A DNA stretch of 64,000 nt from Hydrogenophaga sp. IBVHS2 (GTDB lineage Bacteria > Pseudomonadota > Gammaproteobacteria > Burkholderiales > Burkholderiaceae_C): positions 62,001 through 126,000 of the forward strand of contig NZ_NFUT01000001.1 of the NCBI RefSeq assembly GCF_002127215.1. The letters are read 5' to 3'. The position numbers and the translations under genes were made by a program. The notes below the pieces were generated by a model. That model was not told the origin of the DNA and made no database searches. It was given only the letters and a program-made list of their open reading frames with translations. Positions 12,535 through 20,654 of this stretch are shown here, one piece after another; within the stretch, counting starts at the first letter, position 1; every line of letters starts with the position of its first letter.

Positions 12535-13716
12535 ATGCAAGACCGCCCCGTCCCCCGCCACATCCTGCCCGTCATCGTGCTGGCCCAGCTGCTGGGCACC
12601 TCGCTGTGGTTCGCGGTGAATGCGGTCATGCCCGACCTGCAGCGCGAACTGGGCTGGCCCACCAGCACCGTGGGCACGCTGACCTCGGCGCTGCAGTTCG
12701 GCTTCATCCTGGGCACGCTGGTGTTTGCGCTGCTGGCCCTGGCCGACCGCTTCGCGCCGCGCCAGGTGTTCCTGGTGTGTGCGCTGGCCGGTGCCGGCTG
12801 CACGGTGGGGGCGTGGGCCATGGTGCGCGACCAGGACGCCCTGATGCTGTGGCGCTTTGCCACCGGCTTCTTCCTGGCCGGCATCTACCCGGTGGGCATG
12901 AAGATCGCGGCCCAGTGGTACAGCAAGGGACTGGGCGGTGCGCTGGGCTTTCTCATCGGCGCGCTGGTGCTGGGTTCGGCCAGCCCGCACGCGCTGCGGG
13001 CGCTGGGCGACGCCCTGCCCTGGCCCACGCTGATGCTGGGCGTGGCCGCGCTGGCGGCCCTGGGCGGTGTGCTGCTGTACCTGTGCACCGGCGACCCGCC
13101 CGGCGCGGTGGCCCGCGTGACCACACTGCAGTGGCGCGCCCTGGGCACGGTCTGGACCGACCGCAGGGTGCGCAGTTCGGTGCTGGGCTACTTTGGCCAC
13201 ATGTGGGAGCTCTACACCATGTGGGTGCTGGTGCCGCTGATCCTGGCCACCCGGCTGCAGGGTACCGGCCTGTCGTGGGCGGCGTTCTTCGTGCTGGGGG
13301 CGGGCGCCCTGGGCTGCGTGGCCGGCGGGCTGGTGTCGCAGCGCTTCGGCAGCGCCCGGGTGGCCGGCAGCCTGCTGGGCACCAGCGGCCTGTGCTGCTT
13401 GGCCGCGCCCTGGCTCATCGGTGCCCCGGACATCCTGTTCTACGCCTGGCTGGTGCTGTGGGGCATCAGCGTGGCGGGCGACTCGCCGCAGTTCAGCACG
13501 CTGACCGCCCGCAACGCGCCGCCGCAGGCGGTGGGCAGCGTGCTCACGCTCACCAACAGCATCGGCTTTGCCATCTCCATCGTGAGCATCCTGCTGTTCG
13601 TCTTCCTGGCCGAGACGGTGCCGCTGCAGCACCTGGTGCCGTGGCTGGCCCTCGGGCCGGCCCTGGGGCTGTGGGCGCTGTGGCCGCTGGTGCGGGCCGA
13701 GCGCCTCAGTCGATGA
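12535..13716 (+). CDS. MFS transporter
   Basis: 393 residues with about twelve hydrophobic helices. It begins HILPVIVLAQLLGTSLWFAVNAVMPDL and carries an MFS loop 2-3 motif variant (LADRFAPRQVF). Substrate unknown. It follows the HTH regulator by 20 bp and is probably co-transcribed with it. The 3' end overlaps the convergent LuxR-type regulator by 11 bp. The start at 12535 is the first ATG consistent with a short N-terminal tail before helix 1. Confidence 0.85.
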   Translation: MQDRPVPRHILPVIVLAQLLGTSLWFAVNAVMPDLQRELGWPTSTVGTLTSALQFGFILGTLVFALLALADRFAPRQVFLVCALAGAGCTVGAWAMVRDQDALMLWRFATGFFLAGIYPVGMKIAAQWYSKGLGGALGFLIGALVLGSASPHALRALGDALPWPTLMLGVAALAALGGVLLYLCTGDPPGAVARVTTLQWRALGTVWTDRRVRSSVLGYFGHMWELYTMWVLVPLILATRLQGTGLSWAAFFVLGAGALGCVAGGLVSQRFGSARVAGSLLGTSGLCCLAAPWLIGAPDILFYAWLVLWGISVAGDSPQFSTLTARNAPPQAVGSVLTLTNSIGFAISIVSILLFVFLAETVPLQHLVPWLALGPALGLWALWPLVRAERLSR

Positions 13717-14338
13717 GCCCGTTGCGCACCGCGTAGTAGGTCAGGTCGCTGTTGCCCTCCAGGCCCAGCTTGGTCAGCACCCGGCTGCGGTAGGTGCTGA
13801 CCGTCTTGACGCTCAGGTGCAGTGCCTCGGCGATCGCGCCCACGGTCTCGCCCTGTGCCAGGCGCAGGAACACCAGGGTCTCGCGTTCGGAGAGTGCCTC
13901 GTGCGGCAGCCGGGTGCCGCCACCCAATGCCCGCTCGGCCATCAGTTCGGCCACCTCGGCGCTGAGGTAGCGGCGTCCAAGCGCCACCACCCGGATGGCG
14001 TCGACGATCTCCTGCGGGTCGCATTCCTTGTTGAGGTAACCGCTGGCGCCCTGGGCCATGAGGGTCGGCGCATAGCGGCTGGCGGGAAAGCCGCTGAGGA
14101 TGAGCACCGGCAGATCGGGGAAGCGGGCCTTGATGGCCTGCAGCGCCTCCACCCCGCCCTGCCCGGGCATGGACAGGTCCATCAGCAGCACGTCCACCGG
14201 CGTCTGCCGCACCAGTTCCAGGGCCTCGCGCCCGTTCGCGGCCTCGCCGACCACCCGCAGATCCACCTGCTCGCCCAGGAACTGGCGCAGGCCGGTGCGC
14301 ACGATGGCGTGGTCGTCGACGATGGCGATCTGGATCAT
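13706..14338 (-). CDS. LuxR/NarL-type response regulator, UvrY/GacA-like
   Basis: 210 residues. The receiver domain (1-120) has acidic residues DD at 8-9, phospho-acceptor D54 (VLLMDLSMPG) and K104. The C-terminal LuxR-type HTH (about 145-205) contains LSERETLVFLRLAQGETVGAIAEALHLSVKTVSTYRSRV. The opening IQIAIVDDHAIVRTGLRQ and the SMPG phosphorylation site resemble E. coli UvrY and Pseudomonas GacA. Its upstream region holds an 18-bp palindrome like the GacA box, spanning the expected -35 region of this gene. The probable partner is the CHASE3 HisKA_3 kinase at 15672, across the divergent BON genes. An ATG at 14377 is an alternative start. Confidence 0.88.
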   Translation of the reverse strand: MIQIAIVDDHAIVRTGLRQFLGEQVDLRVVGEAANGREALELVRQTPVDVLLMDLSMPGQGGVEALQAIKARFPDLPVLILSGFPASRYAPTLMAQGASGYLNKECDPQEIVDAIRVVALGRRYLSAEVAELMAERALGGGTRLPHEALSERETLVFLRLAQGETVGAIAEALHLSVKTVSTYRSRVLTKLGLEGNSDLTYYAVRNGLID

Positions 14339-14394
14339 GCGGATCGATGGGGGCAGGGGTATGCGTGGCGCGGCCAATGTAGCAGCCCCGCGCC

Positions 14395-14412
14395 TGTAGG
14401 ACGCGTCCTACA
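14395..14412. promoter_or_regulatory. GacA-box-like perfect palindrome
   Basis: TGTAGGACGCGTCCTACA is a perfect 18-bp inverted repeat. The published GacA box is TGTAAG-N6-CTTACA; this site is TGTAGG-N6-CCTACA, with the same length and spacing and one symmetric substitution per arm. It lies 13 bp upstream of a TACATT hexamer (14381 to 14376, minus strand) that could be the -10 of the response-regulator gene, and 87 bp upstream of the first BON gene. It is probably the operator of the adjacent UvrY/GacA-like regulator. Confidence 0.6.
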
Positions 14413-14449
14413 CACGGACGCGGCGGTGTCCGACAGATCGGCGTGCGGC

Positions 14450-14463
14450 CACTGCCTACAGTG
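14450..14463. promoter_or_regulatory. Inverted repeat and possible -10 upstream of the BON lipoprotein gene
   Basis: CACTG-CCTA-CAGTG is a 5-bp inverted repeat with a 4-bp spacer. It contains TACAGT (14457-14462), a weak -10 candidate, and a second TACA half-site resembling the arm of the palindrome at 14395. GAAAGGA at 14484-14490 is the ribosome site of the downstream gene. Weak evidence on its own. Confidence 0.25.
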
Positions 14464-14499
14464 ACCTCACCGCAACGTCATCTGTGAAAGGACACCGAC

Positions 14500-14940
14500 A
14501 TGCAACGCACCCTCCGCCTCCCCGCCCTGACCGCCGCCCTGCTGGCCACCGCCGTGCTGGCCGCCTGCGGCGAATCCGGCGAGCCCACCCTGGGCCAGCG
14601 TGTGGACAACACCGTCAACCAGGTCAGCCAGAGCGCCGCGCAGATGGGCCAGGACGCCAAGCAGGCCGCGCAGGAAGTGCAGGCCGCTGGCGAGAAGGCC
14701 GCCGACGTGATGGCCCGGGACGCCACCGATGCCGCCATCACGGCCAAGGTGAATGCCGCCCTGGCCGCCGACGACCGCCTCAGCGCCCTGGGCATCGACG
14801 TGGACACCACCGACGGCCGCGTGGAGCTCTCGGGCACGGCGCCGGACGCCGCCTCGCGTGAACGCGCCACGGTGCTGGCCAAGGCCGTGGAAGGCGTGGT
14901 CGAGGTCGAGAACCGCCTGACCATCCGCAGCCAGAGCTGA
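14500..14940 (+). CDS. BON-domain lipoprotein
   Basis: 146 residues. The lipoprotein signal peptide has the lipobox LAAC (Cys23). A helical, Gln/Ala-rich linker (about 35-70) precedes one BON domain (about 72-143) with the typical ITAKVNAALAADDRLSALGIDVDTTDGRVELSG pattern (quoted in part: GRVELSG). BON proteins such as OsmY bind envelopes and respond to osmotic stress. It is divergent from the UvrY/GacA-like regulator and followed by a second BON gene 32 bp downstream, so it is probably a target of that regulator. Confidence 0.85.
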   Translation: MQRTLRLPALTAALLATAVLAACGESGEPTLGQRVDNTVNQVSQSAAQMGQDAKQAAQEVQAAGEKAADVMARDATDAAITAKVNAALAADDRLSALGIDVDTTDGRVELSGTAPDAASRERATVLAKAVEGVVEVENRLTIRSQS

Positions 14941-14972
14941 TGCCCGCCGCAGACCGCCCCAAGGAGCCCTTG

Positions 14973-15284
14973 ATGAAACCCAGCCATTTCCTGATGGCGG
15001 CTGCGGCCGCCGTGATGATCGTGCAGACCGCCGGCTGTGCGGTGGCGCGTGACCAGCAGAGCGTGGGCTCGTACATCGACGACACCACCATCACCACCCG
15101 GGTCAAGGCCCGCATGGCCGAAGACCCGGCCGTGAGCGCCATGTCCATCCAGGTGGAGACGCTCAAGGGCACGGTGCAGCTCTCCGGCTTTGCCAAGAAC
15201 AGCACCGAACGCAGCGCCGCCGAGAAGCTGGCGGCCAGCGTGCCGGGCGTGGTGGCGGTGCGCAACGACATCGTCGTGCGCTGA
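14973..15284 (+). CDS. BON-domain periplasmic protein
   Basis: 103 residues. The N-terminal signal sequence (KPSHFLMAAAAAVMIVQTAGC) ends in TAGC, so this is a probable lipoprotein, followed by one BON domain (about 38-103) with TRVKARMAEDPAVSAMSIQV and GTVQLSGFAKN. The ATG at 14973 follows a perfect AAGGAG at 14961-14966; the ATG overlapping the previous stop at 14940 has no ribosome site. Paralogous to the preceding BON lipoprotein. 7 bp separate its stop from the receiver-only gene. Confidence 0.85.
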   Translation: MKPSHFLMAAAAAVMIVQTAGCAVARDQQSVGSYIDDTTITTRVKARMAEDPAVSAMSIQVETLKGTVQLSGFAKNSTERSAAEKLAASVPGVVAVRNDIVVR

Positions 15285-15291
15285 CCGCCCC

Positions 15292-15675
15292 GTGAAGCCG
15301 CTGCGCACCTTTCTGGTCGAGGACAACCCGGTCATCAGCCGGCACCTGGTCTCCACGTTGCAGGAGCTCAGCCCGGTGCAGGTGATCGGGCAGGCGCGCA
15401 GCGAATCGCAGGCGGTGGCCTGGCTGATGCAGCCGCCGCCCTGCGACCTGATGATCATCGACATCGTGCTGGCCAGCGGCTCGGGACTGGGCGTGCTGCA
15501 GGCCGCGCGCGACTGCGCCAGCCCGACGCGCCGCGTGGTGCTCACCAACCACGCCACACCGGCCCTGCGCCAGCGCTGCCTGGCCCTGGGTGCGGAGCGG
15601 GTGTTCGACAAATCGTGCGAACTCGAGGCCCTGATCGCCTGGTGCGCCGAACTGGGCCACACTCGCGCCCCATGA
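15292..15675 (+). CDS. Single-domain (receiver-only) response regulator
   Basis: 127 residues from a GTG start, consisting of one CheY-like receiver with no output domain: VEDN near residue 9, phospho-acceptor D57 in LMIIDIVLASG, T/N at LTNH, and K in FDKS (about 104). It overlaps the following kinase by 4 bp (ATGA), so the two are stoichiometrically linked. Likely roles are phosphate sink or intermediate for the kinase, or direct protein-protein signalling. GTG was chosen because homology begins at PLRTFLVEDNP and no ATG lies nearby. Confidence 0.8.
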   Translation: MKPLRTFLVEDNPVISRHLVSTLQELSPVQVIGQARSESQAVAWLMQPPPCDLMIIDIVLASGSGLGVLQAARDCASPTRRVVLTNHATPALRQRCLALGAERVFDKSCELEALIAWCAELGHTRAP

Positions 15676-17045
15676 CCCCTGCAACCCCGTCCACCCCGCG
15701 CCGCCCGGTGCTGCGCCGGGCCGGCCCCTGGCGCACGCCACTGGCCATCGCACTGGCCCTGCTGCTGGGCATCGGCATGCTGGCCGGCACCGAACTGACC
15801 TACCGCCGCGCGCTCGATTCGCTCGTCAGCCTGGGGGGCCGGGACTCGGCGCGCAATGCGGCCCAGACCGTGGTGCGCAGCCTGCTCGACATGGAGTCCG
15901 CGCAGCGCGGCTACCTGCTCACCGGCCGGCCGCAGTACCTGGAGCCCTACAAGGCGGCCGGCCAGGAGCTCGACAACGCGGTGCGCCGTCTGCGCGAGCA
16001 CCACCGCAACGACCCCGAGCTGCTGGCGCTGGTGGAACGCCTGAACGAACGGGCGCTGGAGAAGGTGTCGGAGATCGCCGAGACGGTGGGCCTGTTCGAC
16101 GCAGGCGCCCACGGCAGCTGGCAGGGACTCATGATGACCGACATCGGTCGCGAGAAGATGGAGGCGGTGCGCCGCGCCACCGACGTGCTGATCGGCACCG
16201 AGGAGCGCCGCATCGCCGGCGAGCGCGCCGCCGTCTACCGCACGCTGGAGATCGGCCGCTGGACCGTGCACGCCCTGGCCCTGCTGAGCCTGCTGGCCTA
16301 TGCCTTCTTCCTGCGCAAGAACTCGGCGCTGCAGCGCAGCCAGGTGCGCCATGCCGAGCAGCTGCAGACCGAGCGCGACTCGCTGGAGCACCAGGTGGGC
16401 CAACGCACCACCGCGCTGCGCCAGCTCGCCGGGCATGTGGTGCGCACCCGCGAGAACGAACGCGCGCATGTGGCACGCGAACTGCACGACGAGATGGGCG
16501 GCCTGCTCACCGCCATGAAGCTGGAGATCGCGCGGCTGCGGCGGGTGCCGGACCTGCCGGCCACCGGACTGGAGCGCATCGACGGCATCGAGGACCGGCT
16601 CAACGAGGGCATTGCGGTCAAGCGCCGCATCGTCGAGAACCTGCGTCCGTCGGCCCTGGACCAGCTGGGCCTGCTGCCGGCACTCGAAGGCCTGTGCGAC
16701 GACGCCGCCGCCGGCCTGGGCGTGCCGGTGCATGCCCGCCTGCAGCCGGTGGCCCTGACCGCGGATGCCGAACTCACCGTGTACCGGCTGGTGCAGGAAT
16801 CGCTGACCAATGTGCGCAAGTACGCCCAAGCGCGCGAGGTGTGGGTCAGCGTGATCCCCGAGGGCGGGCGGGTGCAGGTGGCGGTGCAGGACGATGGCCA
16901 GGGCTTCGACCCCGACGCCGTGCCGCCCGGCCACCACGGGCTGCTGGGCATGCGGGTGCGGGTGGAGTCGCACGGTGGCGAACTGAGCATCGACAGCAGC
17001 CCGGGGCGCGGCACGCGGGTTGAAGCGGTGCTGCCCACCGCCTGA
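15672..17045 (+). CDS. Sensor histidine kinase with CHASE3 and HisKA_3 domains
   Basis: 457 residues. Transmembrane helix 1 is at about 22-42, followed by a periplasmic CHASE3-type domain containing SAQRGYLLTGRPQYLEPY, helix 2 (about 197-216) and a short coiled coil. The HisKA_3 dimerisation domain carries phospho-accepting H272 in ARELHDEMGG; the HATPase_c domain has N380 in VQESLTNVRKYAQA and a DDGQGFD G1 box. This kinase class pairs with NarL/LuxR regulators, which fits the regulator at 13706-14338. CHASE3 senses extracellular conditions, so an envelope or osmotic signal feeding the BON genes is a reasonable inference. Confidence 0.88.
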   Translation: MTPATPSTPRRPVLRRAGPWRTPLAIALALLLGIGMLAGTELTYRRALDSLVSLGGRDSARNAAQTVVRSLLDMESAQRGYLLTGRPQYLEPYKAAGQELDNAVRRLREHHRNDPELLALVERLNERALEKVSEIAETVGLFDAGAHGSWQGLMMTDIGREKMEAVRRATDVLIGTEERRIAGERAAVYRTLEIGRWTVHALALLSLLAYAFFLRKNSALQRSQVRHAEQLQTERDSLEHQVGQRTTALRQLAGHVVRTRENERAHVARELHDEMGGLLTAMKLEIARLRRVPDLPATGLERIDGIEDRLNEGIAVKRRIVENLRPSALDQLGLLPALEGLCDDAAAGLGVPVHARLQPVALTADAELTVYRLVQESLTNVRKYAQAREVWVSVIPEGGRVQVAVQDDGQGFDPDAVPPGHHGLLGMRVRVESHGGELSIDSSPGRGTRVEAVLPTA

Positions 17046-17054
17046 GGACGATCC

Positions 17055-17068
17055 GGGTTGGTAACCGG
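17055..17068. promoter_or_regulatory. 14-bp element shared with the fbaA leader (pyk copy)
   Basis: GGGTTGGTAACCGG is the exact reverse complement of 19556-19569 in front of fbaA. Its core, GGTT-GGT-AACC, is an inverted repeat. It lies 18 bp upstream of GATAAT (17087-17092), so it overlaps the -35 region of pyk. A partial copy, CCGGTTAC, sits at 17099-17106 around the expected transcription start. It is probably the operator of a glycolysis/gluconeogenesis regulator; the protein is unknown. Confidence 0.5.
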
Positions 17069-17086
17069 GCGGTACCCGGATGCCCC

Positions 17087-17092
17087 GATAAT
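17087..17092 (+). promoter_or_regulatory. Probable -10 of pyk
   Basis: GATAAT in the sequence CCCCGATAATTGAAA. TTGGTA at 17059-17064 is a possible -35, but its 22-bp spacing is too long. The element is the only AT-rich -10 candidate in the gap. The expected start near 17099 gives a leader of about 35 nt with GGAG at 17120-17123 as ribosome site. Confidence 0.4.
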
Positions 17093-17133
17093 TGAAACCC
17101 GGTTACATGAACACCCCTCAGGAGACAAGCCCG

Positions 17134-18567
17134 ATGCCTTTGCGCGCCACCAAGATCGTTGCCACCCTCGGCCCTGCGTCCAGCGACCCCGCCCTGCTCG
17201 AAGCCATGATCCGCGCCGGCGTGAACGTGGTGCGCCTGAACTTCTCGCACGGCAAGGCCGAGGACCACATCGAGCGGGCCCGGCTGGTGCGCGAAGCGGC
17301 CCAACGCGCCGGTCGCGAGGTCGGCATCATGGCCGACCTGCAGGGACCCAAGATCCGCGTCGGCAAGTTTGCGCAAGGCAAGGTGATGCTGCAGGCCGGT
17401 CAGCCGTTCGTGCTGGACGCCTCGCGCACCGAACCGGGTGACGACAACGGCGTCGGTCTGGACTACAAGGAACTGCCGCGCGACGTGCGCCCCGGCGACA
17501 CCCTGCTGCTCAACGACGGCCTGATCGTCATGAAGGTGGAGAAGGTGGTGGGCCCGGCGGTCCACACCACGGTGACCATGGGCGGCGAGCTGTCCAACAA
17601 CAAGGGCATCAACAAGCAGGGCGGCGGCCTGACCGCACCCGCCCTGACCGCCAAGGACATGGACGACATCAAGACCGCCATGGGCCTGCAGGCCGACTAT
17701 GTGGCGGTGAGTTTCCCCAAGAGCGCCACCGACATGGAGCTGGCGCGCCAGCTGTGCAATGTGGCGGCCGCCAGCACCGGCCACAAGCCGGGCCTGATCG
17801 CCAAGATCGAGCGCGCCGAAGCCATTCCTGAACTCGCCAGCATCCTCAAGGTGTCCGACGGCATCATGGTGGCGCGTGGCGACCTGGCGGTGGAGGTGGG
17901 CAACGCCGCCGTGCCGGCGCTGCAGAAGCACATGATCAAGCTGGCCCGCGAGATGGACAAGGTGGTCATCACCGCCACCCAGATGATGGAGAGCATGATC
18001 CAGAACCCGGTGCCCACCCGGGCCGAGGTCAGCGACGTGGCCAACGCGGTGCTCGACGGCACGGACGCCGTCATGCTCAGTGCCGAGACCGCGGCCGGCA
18101 AGTACCCGCTGGAGACCGTCAAGGAAATGGCCGCCATCTGCTCCGAAGCCGAGAAGGCCGAGTACCACGAGCTCAGCGCCGACTTCCAGGGCAAGACCTT
18201 CAAGCGCATCGACCAGTCCATCGCCATGGGCGCGCTGTTCACCGCCCACCACCTGGGCGCCAAGGCCATCGTGGCCCTGACCGACTCCGGCTCCACCGCG
18301 CTGTGGATGAGCCGGCACAACGTGCGCATGCCCATCTATGCCATGACGCCCAACCTCTCCACCCAGCGCCGCATGACGCTGCTGCGCAACGTGCGCCCGC
18401 TGCTGATGGACACCAGCGCCGACCGCGACACCGCCCTGGCCGATGCCGAATCGCACCTCAAGGCGCGCGGCATCGTGCAGACCGGCGACGTGTACGCCAT
18501 CACCGTGGGCGAGCCCATGGGTCAGCCGGGTGGCACCAACACGCTGAAGATCTGCCGCGCCGCCTGA
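17134..18567 (+). CDS. pyk: Pyruvate kinase
   Basis: Phosphoenolpyruvate + ADP to pyruvate + ATP. 477 residues with the full barrel fold: TKIVATLGPAS at the start, NFSHG, GPKIRVG, the Mg/K active-site region with AKIERAEA (catalytic Lys) and ARGDLAVE, TATQMMESM, TRAEVSDVANAV and the C-terminal allosteric domain. The ATG at 17134 follows AGGAGACAAGCCCG; an in-frame ATG at 17107 lacks a ribosome site. The upstream gap contains the 14-bp element also found before fbaA, so the two glycolytic genes are probably co-regulated. Confidence 0.96.
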   Translation: MPLRATKIVATLGPASSDPALLEAMIRAGVNVVRLNFSHGKAEDHIERARLVREAAQRAGREVGIMADLQGPKIRVGKFAQGKVMLQAGQPFVLDASRTEPGDDNGVGLDYKELPRDVRPGDTLLLNDGLIVMKVEKVVGPAVHTTVTMGGELSNNKGINKQGGGLTAPALTAKDMDDIKTAMGLQADYVAVSFPKSATDMELARQLCNVAAASTGHKPGLIAKIERAEAIPELASILKVSDGIMVARGDLAVEVGNAAVPALQKHMIKLAREMDKVVITATQMMESMIQNPVPTRAEVSDVANAVLDGTDAVMLSAETAAGKYPLETVKEMAAICSEAEKAEYHELSADFQGKTFKRIDQSIAMGALFTAHHLGAKAIVALTDSGSTALWMSRHNVRMPIYAMTPNLSTQRRMTLLRNVRPLLMDTSADRDTALADAESHLKARGIVQTGDVYAITVGEPMGQPGGTNTLKICRAA

Positions 18568-18642
18568 GCCCCCGGCCCGCATCCGGAACCGGGGCCGGTG
18601 CGTAGGAATCGCAGAGCCATCCGAACCACCACCCCACCTCCC

Positions 18643-19539
18643 ATGCGAACCCCCGACCTCCCTCCTCGACGCCGCTGGCTGGGCCTGCTGGGCCTGCTCG
18701 GCATCACGCCCCTGCTGCAGGCCTGCTCGCCGCTGCGCGTCATCAATGCCACCGTGCCGGGCGACACCCACACGGTGCAGCCCGATCAGGCCTACGGGCC
18801 GCTGCCGCGCCAGCAGCTCGATGTCTACCGCCCGGTGGACGCCCGCCCCGACGCCCCGCTGGCGGTGTTCTTCTACGGCGGCAGCTGGAGCAGCGGTGAC
18901 CGGCGCGATTACCGTTTTGTCGGCGAGGCCCTGGCCTCGCGCGGCATCGTCACCGTGGTGGCCGACTACCGGCTCAGCCCGGAAGTGAGCTACCCCGCCT
19001 TCCTCGAAGACTGCGCCCTGGCCGTGAAGTGGGCGCACGACAACGCGGCCCGGCTGGGCGCATCGCGCCGGCGCCTGTTCACCGTGGGCCACAGCGCGGG
19101 CGCCTACAACGCCGCCATGATGGCGCTCGATCCGCGCTGGCTGGCTGGCGTGGGGCTGCAGCCCCAGGCACTGGCCGGCTGGGCCGGTCTGGCCGGGCCG
19201 TATGACTTCCTGCCCATCGGGCTGTCCGACGTGAAGAAGGCCTTCAACTGGCCGGACACGCCGCCCGACACCCAGCCGCTGTTCCATGTGAAGGCCGGCC
19301 CGCCGGTGCCGTCGCATCGGGTGCTGCTGCTGGCCGCGCGCAGCGACATCCTGGTCAATCCCCAGCGCAACACCGTGGCCATGGCCCAGGCGCTGCAGGC
19401 GCAGGGTGCACCGGTGGACGTGGAGCTGTTCGACCGGGTCAGCCACACCACCCTGATCGGCGCCATGGCCCGCCCCCTGCGCGGCCTGGCGCCGGTGCTG
19501 GACCGGCTGAGCGGCTTCCTGCAGGCCCCTGGCGGCTAA
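18643..19539 (+). CDS. Lipoprotein alpha/beta-hydrolase (BD-FAE/carboxylesterase-like)
   Basis: 298 residues. The lipoprotein-type signal ends in LLQAC (Cys28), so the enzyme probably faces the periplasm. The hydrolase fold shows an oxyanion motif FFYGGSWSSGD, nucleophile GHSAGAYN, acid ARSDILVN and histidine VSHTTL. Closest in style to HGG-type esterases that act on small acyl or feruloyl esters; substrate unknown. Inserted between pyk and fbaA, on the same strand. A GTG at 18598 is an alternative start but would bury the signal peptide behind 15 residues. Confidence 0.82.
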   Translation: MRTPDLPPRRRWLGLLGLLGITPLLQACSPLRVINATVPGDTHTVQPDQAYGPLPRQQLDVYRPVDARPDAPLAVFFYGGSWSSGDRRDYRFVGEALASRGIVTVVADYRLSPEVSYPAFLEDCALAVKWAHDNAARLGASRRRLFTVGHSAGAYNAAMMALDPRWLAGVGLQPQALAGWAGLAGPYDFLPIGLSDVKKAFNWPDTPPDTQPLFHVKAGPPVPSHRVLLLAARSDILVNPQRNTVAMAQALQAQGAPVDVELFDRVSHTTLIGAMARPLRGLAPVLDRLSGFLQAPGG

Positions 19540-19569
19540 AATCGCGGGTTACACACCGGTTACCAACCC
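19537..19569 (+). promoter_or_regulatory. fbaA promoter and 14-bp element shared with pyk
   Basis: TAAAAT (19537-19542, overlapping the stop codon of the esterase gene) is a -10 candidate within TAAAATCGCG, a decamer that recurs before purE. CCGGTTACCAACCC at 19556-19569 is the exact reverse complement of the element upstream of pyk. With a start near 19549 it lies in the early transcribed region, a position suited to repression. Confidence 0.5.
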
Positions 19570-19587
19570 GCACCAGAGGACACCCCC

Positions 19588-20652
19588 ATGGCACTCGTTT
19601 CCATGCGCGAACTGCTCGACCACGCCGCCGCCAATGGCTACGGCATCCCGGCCTTCAACGTCAACAACCTGGAACAGGTGCAGGCCGTCATGGCCGCGGC
19701 CGACGAGGTGGGTGCCCCGGTCATCCTGCAAGCCAGTGCCGGTGCCCGCAAATACGCCGGTGAGCCCTTCATCAAGCACCTGATCCAGGCCGCCGTGGAG
19801 GCCTACCCGCACATCCCCCTGGTGATGCACCAGGACCACGGCACCAGCCCCAAGGTCTGCCAGGGCGCAATCGACCTGGGCTTCGGCTCGGTCATGATGG
19901 ACGGCTCGCTGATGGAAGACGGCAAGACCCCGGCCAGCTTCGACTACAACGTGGACGTCACCCGCAAGGTGGTGGACATGGCCCACCGGGTGGGCGTGAC
20001 GGTGGAGGGCGAGCTGGGCTGTCTGGGCAACCTGGAGACCGGTGACGCCGGCGAGGAAGACGGCATCGGCGCGGTGGGCAAGCTCGACCACAGCCAGATG
20101 CTGACCGACCCCGAGGAGGCCGCCACCTTCGTCAAGGCCACCCAGCTCGACGCCCTGGCCATTGCCATCGGCACCAGCCACGGCGCCTACAAGTTCAGCC
20201 GCAAGCCCACCGGCGACATCCTGGCCATCTCGCGCGTGAAGGAAATCCACGCCCGCATCCCCAACACCCACCTGGTCATGCACGGCTCGTCCAGCGTGCC
20301 GCAGGAGCTGCTGGACATCATCAACCAGTACGGCGGCCAGATGAAGCAGACCTACGGGGTGCCCATCGAGGAAATCCAGGAAGCCATCAAGCATGGCGTG
20401 CGCAAGATCAACATCGACACCGACATCCGCCTGGCCATGACCGGCGCGGTGCGCAAGTTCCTGGCCGAGAACCCGGACAAGTTCGACGCCCGCGAGTGGC
20501 TCAAGCCCGCCCGCGAGGCCGCCAAGCAGGTCTGCAAGGCCCGCTACCTGCAGTTCGGCTGCGAAGGCCAGGCCGGCAAGATCAAGGGCATGAACCTGTC
20601 CGTCATGGCCGAGAAGTACGCCCGCGGCGAACTGGCCCAGGTGGTCAACTGA
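19588..20652 (+). CDS. fbaA: Class II fructose-1,6-bisphosphate aldolase
   Basis: Zinc-dependent cleavage and condensation of fructose-1,6-bisphosphate in glycolysis, gluconeogenesis or the Calvin cycle. 354 residues, with [12 protein letters not shown] (zinc histidine), [35 protein letters not shown] and a C-terminal [15 protein letters not shown]. The long inserts (about 135-145 and 320-354) fit the class IIB subtype found in Burkholderiales, including autotrophs. AGAGGA lies upstream of the ATG. The stop is 2 bp before purC, so the two are likely co-transcribed. Confidence 0.96.
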   Translation: MALVSMRELLDHAAANGYGIPAFNVNNLEQVQAVMAAADEVGAPVILQASAGARKYAGEPFIKHLIQAAVEAYPHIPLVMHQDHGTSPKVCQGAIDLGFGSVMMDGSLMEDGKTPASFDYNVDVTRKVVDMAHRVGVTVEGELGCLGNLETGDAGEEDGIGAVGKLDHSQMLTDPEEAATFVKATQLDALAIAIGTSHGAYKFSRKPTGDILAISRVKEIHARIPNTHLVMHGSSSVPQELLDIINQYGGQMKQTYGVPIEEIQEAIKHGVRKINIDTDIRLAMTGAVRKFLAENPDKFDAREWLKPAREAAKQVCKARYLQFGCEGQAGKIKGMNLSVMAEKYARGELAQVVN

Positions 20653-20654
20653 AC

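Noticed and set aside
14940..14972. Earlier ATG for the second BON gene overlapping the first stop
   Set aside because: No ribosome site; the ATG at 14973 has a perfect AAGGAG and begins the signal peptide.
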